Part shown: positions 14,490 through 16,060 of the stretch, one piece after another
How positions within the stretch are numbered: position 1 is the first letter of the stretch
How the letters are laid out: each line of letters opens with the position of its first letter
Assembly: GCA_017522515.1 (NCBI GenBank)
Contig: JAFWZH010000323.1
Coordinates: 1 to 16,060 of the forward strand
Reading direction: 5' to 3'
DNA from: Clostridia bacterium
Lineage (GTDB): Bacteria > Bacillota_A > Clostridia > UBA1212 > UBA1255
DNA: 16,060 nucleotides
The notes under the pieces: generated by a model
What the model saw: the letters and a program-made list of their open reading frames with translations, nothing else
What the model was told of the DNA's origin: nothing
Databases searched by the model: none
Made by a program: the position numbers and the translations under genes

Positions 14490-14679
14490 TTTCGCTATTT
14501 CTAATACTTCTTTAACTTTCATCCTTTGTTTTTTCTTTACGTAAAATTGTATTGCTCATTAAAATAATCTTTTGTGTTTGCTGATTATATTTTTGTTGTA
14601 AATCATAATTTCTCCTTTTTTAAATAATTTAATTCTAACAAAACAACATAATTTTTACTCCTTTCTTCTTATTAGACAC
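14457..14679 (-). pseudogene. String of minus-strand mini-ORFs with ribosome binding sites (possible remnants)
   Basis: On the minus strand lie four tiny ORFs. MLFC (14649-14635) follows GAAAGGAG. MIYNKNIISKHKRLF (14606-14559) follows AAAAGGAG. MSNTILRKEKTKDES (14559-14512) is joined to the previous one by TAATG. MKVKEVLEIAKLR (from 14522, frame to 14457) follows AAAGG and runs antisense into the end of the GC-rich gene. The last two have protein-like composition, resembling the starts of small regulatory proteins. They may be the truncated ends of genes broken when the neighbouring GC-rich gene arrived, or a leader-type cascade. No full product is likely. Confidence 0.4.
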
Positions 14680-14680
14680 G

Positions 14681-14710
14681 AAAAAGGCTGCCCACCTGGC
14701 AGCCTTTTTT
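14681..14710. terminator. Bidirectional terminator between the unknown gene and the Fic gene
   Basis: AAAAGGCTGCC and GGCAGCCTTTT form a perfect 11-bp stem around a CACCT loop, with further A on one side and T on the other. It gives a T run in both directions and so can end the unknown gene (plus) and the Fic gene (minus). Confidence 0.9.
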
Positions 14711-14729
14711 ACAGTAGTCTTATATTAAT

Positions 14730-15626
14730 TTATTCATCTTTTAATCTTCTCAATGGTTCCTCGAATTCTGCAATCAATTTATATAATGGGTCACGTCCCT
14801 CAAAAAAACTTTGATAAGAAGGAAATTCATTAGAAAGGTGTAATGCATCGAGAGTGTCTCGAGCCATTTTTGCTTCAACTACTCGTGTATCTCCATAAAA
14901 GTTAACAGTGTAAGTATATGTTTTAGGGAAAATAATCTGTTTAGTTTTTCTACGCATCCGTATTTTTAATCCAGAATACTCACATTGAACTCCCTGCTTC
15001 TCTAATACTTGTATAAACTCCTTCATAGTTATATCAGTATGGTATGATCTGTTTTTTTGTTCCACCAAACGTCTTATGATATAAGAAATTGTTTTAATAT
15101 TCTGATCATCAAATGATTTAAATTTTTTCCAAACTTTGTTATATTTAGTTTCAAGAGAATTTTCTGCAACAGCGAGTACTAACTTTTCAAAATCATAAAT
15201 TTGACTTTTAGGGTAGTATCCGTATGAATATAATTGATTTAACAATGTTAGTAGAGCTGTTCTTTTATTGCCATCATGAAATGCATGATCTTTTACTAAA
15301 CCAAAAAATAATGTTGAACAAATATCTATTGGATCAGTATATTTTGTTTTTCCAGCATAACTACAGGTCTGCCTACAAACAGCAGATGTTAATAAATCAA
15401 AGCTTCTCACGCCAACGAGCATTTTCTCGACTTCAACGCCTGCCGTTGGATCCGTGAAATAATCCGCAAGAATATAATGTGCTTTCAATACGTCAGAAAC
15501 ATTAATCAAAGGTTTAGAAATTTCTTGAAAGTCAGGACAATTCTTTAAATCGTAGTTATAGGCTTTATTGAGTTCATATGGAAGATACTTCATAAAATAA
15601 TCCTTTTTTTGACATTTTTCTTCCAT
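14730..15626 (-). CDS. Fic/Doc-family protein with an added C-terminal domain
   Basis: This 298-residue protein has the Fic core motif HAFHDGNKRTA (H114-R122), of the Doc type (HxFx[D/N]GNKR) rather than the AMPylating HPFxxGNGR type. Phage P1 Doc phosphorylates EF-Tu, so this may be a kinase-like toxin or regulator. The N-terminal 110 residues are helical Fic scaffold. Residues about 195-298 form an extra domain: ITMKEFIQVLEKQGVQCEYS recalls the HicA-like start, then a beta-rich FYGDTRVVEAK region. No S/TxxxE(G/N) inhibitory motif and no neighbouring antitoxin gene are visible. The ATG at 15626 has AGGAG at good spacing. Its promoter region carries a perfect palindrome, so self-regulation is possible. 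Confidence 0.85.
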   Translation of the reverse strand: MEEKCQKKDYFMKYLPYELNKAYNYDLKNCPDFQEISKPLINVSDVLKAHYILADYFTDPTAGVEVEKMLVGVRSFDLLTSAVCRQTCSYAGKTKYTDPIDICSTLFFGLVKDHAFHDGNKRTALLTLLNQLYSYGYYPKSQIYDFEKLVLAVAENSLETKYNKVWKKFKSFDDQNIKTISYIIRRLVEQKNRSYHTDITMKEFIQVLEKQGVQCEYSGLKIRMRRKTKQIIFPKTYTYTVNFYGDTRVVEAKMARDTLDALHLSNEFPSYQSFFEGRDPLYKLIAEFEEPLRRLKDE

Positions 15627-15679
15627 AATACATCTCCTATTTAAAATTGTCAATTTATATAATCTTATTCTCACAGAAT

Positions 15680-15717
15680 ATTATAGAAAATAGCTATCGA
15701 ATTATGCAATGCATAAT
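15680..15717 (-). promoter_or_regulatory. Fic promoter with overlapping palindromic operator
   Basis: On the minus strand TTGCAT (15709-15704), an 18-base spacer and TATAAT (15685-15680) form a good promoter. ATTATGCA-A-TGCATAAT (15701-15717), a 17-bp perfect palindrome, covers the -35 box, the position of a classical repressor operator. Confidence 0.6.
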
Positions 15718-15746
15718 GATTATTAAAGTTGTTTTTATTATAAATA

Positions 15747-15770
15747 TCTAACAGTTTTTCTAACAAACTT
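15747..15770. repeat. Candidate attachment site, right copy
   Basis: TTTCTAACAAACTT (15757-15770) is identical and in the same orientation to 170-183, with TCTAAC at the same distance upstream. If both are att cores, the element spans about 15.6 kb and includes the Fic gene. A third partial copy (TTCTAACAAA) at 14633-14642 reduces specificity. Confidence 0.4.
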
Positions 15771-15855
15771 CAAACTATATCGTGTTATATTATCCCTTCC
15801 AACAGATAAACTGGATAAAACAACCCCATATAATTGCTAATAACACTGAAAAATA

Positions 15856-15892
15856 CAGCGGTCGGAGCCTTCGAGCCCTTCTGCCCCTGCCA
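15856..15892 (+). other. tRNA 3'-end-like remnant
   Basis: GGAGCCTTCGAGCCCTTC followed by TGCCCCTGCCA looks like the T-arm, acceptor and CCA end of a tRNA. The 5' half of the T stem does not pair with the 3' half, and no D or anticodon arm lies upstream. It could be a displaced tRNA end left by an earlier integration, or chance. It is not called as a tRNA gene. Confidence 0.3.
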
Positions 15893-15896
15893 GAAA

Positions 15897-16027
15897 AACC
15901 GACTTGTTTCGACAAGTCGGTTCAGACTGCTGACAAACCCTCGTTTTAATTTAATTCGGGGGTTGTTTTTTTTGTTAAAAGTAAAAAAGATAGCAATGTA
16001 TTATCCGCAACACATTGCTATCTTTTT
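15897..16027. terminator. Three consecutive hairpins at the right edge
   Basis: First, AACCGACTTGT/ACAAGTCGGTT (15896-15922) has an 11-bp stem and TTCG loop. Second, AACCCTCG/CGGGGGTT (15936-15964) is followed by G and eight T, a plus-strand terminator. Third, AAAAAGATAGCAATGT (15984-15999) pairs perfectly with 16012-16027, with A and T runs on both sides, a bidirectional terminator. No gene is seen between 15627 and the window end. Confidence 0.7.
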
Positions 16028-16060
16028 CATATTCTGTGCAGCTGCCGTGAGCAGACATTG

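Noticed and set aside
15856..15892. Complete tRNA gene at the right edge
   Set aside because: The T stem does not pair and no anticodon or D arm is present upstream.
1..16060. CRISPR array, rRNA, or insertion-sequence transposase
   Set aside because: No regularly spaced repeats with unique spacers, no rRNA-like sequence and no transposase-like ORF were seen on either strand.

Overview
The window is AT-rich, low-GC Gram-positive DNA. The genes have strong AGGAGG-type ribosome binding sites, TTGACA/TATAAT promoters and hairpin-plus-U terminators, and the protein families are those of Clostridia mobile DNA. It most likely comes from a gut Clostridia (Lachnospiraceae/Oscillospiraceae-type) genome. 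It reads as one integrative and mobilizable element of about 15.6 kb with a plasmid-like core and several cargo blocks. The species cannot be named from the sequence alone.

Left module (about 60-3720): two terminators, a candidate att site, then on the minus strand a tyrosine integrase, an excisionase-like HTH protein, a small wHTH-like protein, a 655-bp AT-rich gap with 41-bp direct repeats, and a short MobV-type relaxase with inverted repeats beside its start. Next come a DUF4209/HEPN-type protein (3726-5468, plus strand, clear promoter) and a primase-polymerase-like replication initiator (5740-7410, plus strand). The initiator is preceded by a 21-codon leader ORF whose stop overlaps the rep start as ATGA.

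Cargo operon (7523-13141, minus strand): eight tightly packed genes in transcription order: tandem-GNAT protein, HIT protein, GNAT, HAD phosphatase, uncharacterised DUF2971-like protein, P-loop kinase-like protein, a protein with a possible ADP-ribosyltransferase/2'-phosphotransferase-like motif, and a SAM methyltransferase. Most are small-molecule-modifying families. The operon has a near-consensus promoter (TTGACA-N17-TAGAAT) and a leader with a 17-18-codon ORF, an intrinsic terminator, and a segment inside the leader ORF that can pair with the terminator's 5' arm. That is the layout of a translation-sensing attenuator, as known upstream of antibiotic-resistance genes and amino-acid operons. 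It is the strongest candidate for an undescribed system here.

Right module (about 13340-16060): divergently from the operon lies a higher-GC gene of unknown function, whose two halves look like a duplicated, degenerate RNase H/DnaQ-like fold. Then come a string of minus-strand mini-ORFs with good ribosome binding sites (possible gene remnants), a bidirectional terminator, and a Doc-like Fic protein with an extra C-terminal domain and a 17-bp perfect palindrome on its promoter. The window ends with a second copy of the candidate att sequence, a short stretch resembling a tRNA 3' end, and three hairpins. The two att-like copies (170-183 and 15757-15770, identical over 14 bp and similar over 24) bracket everything described.
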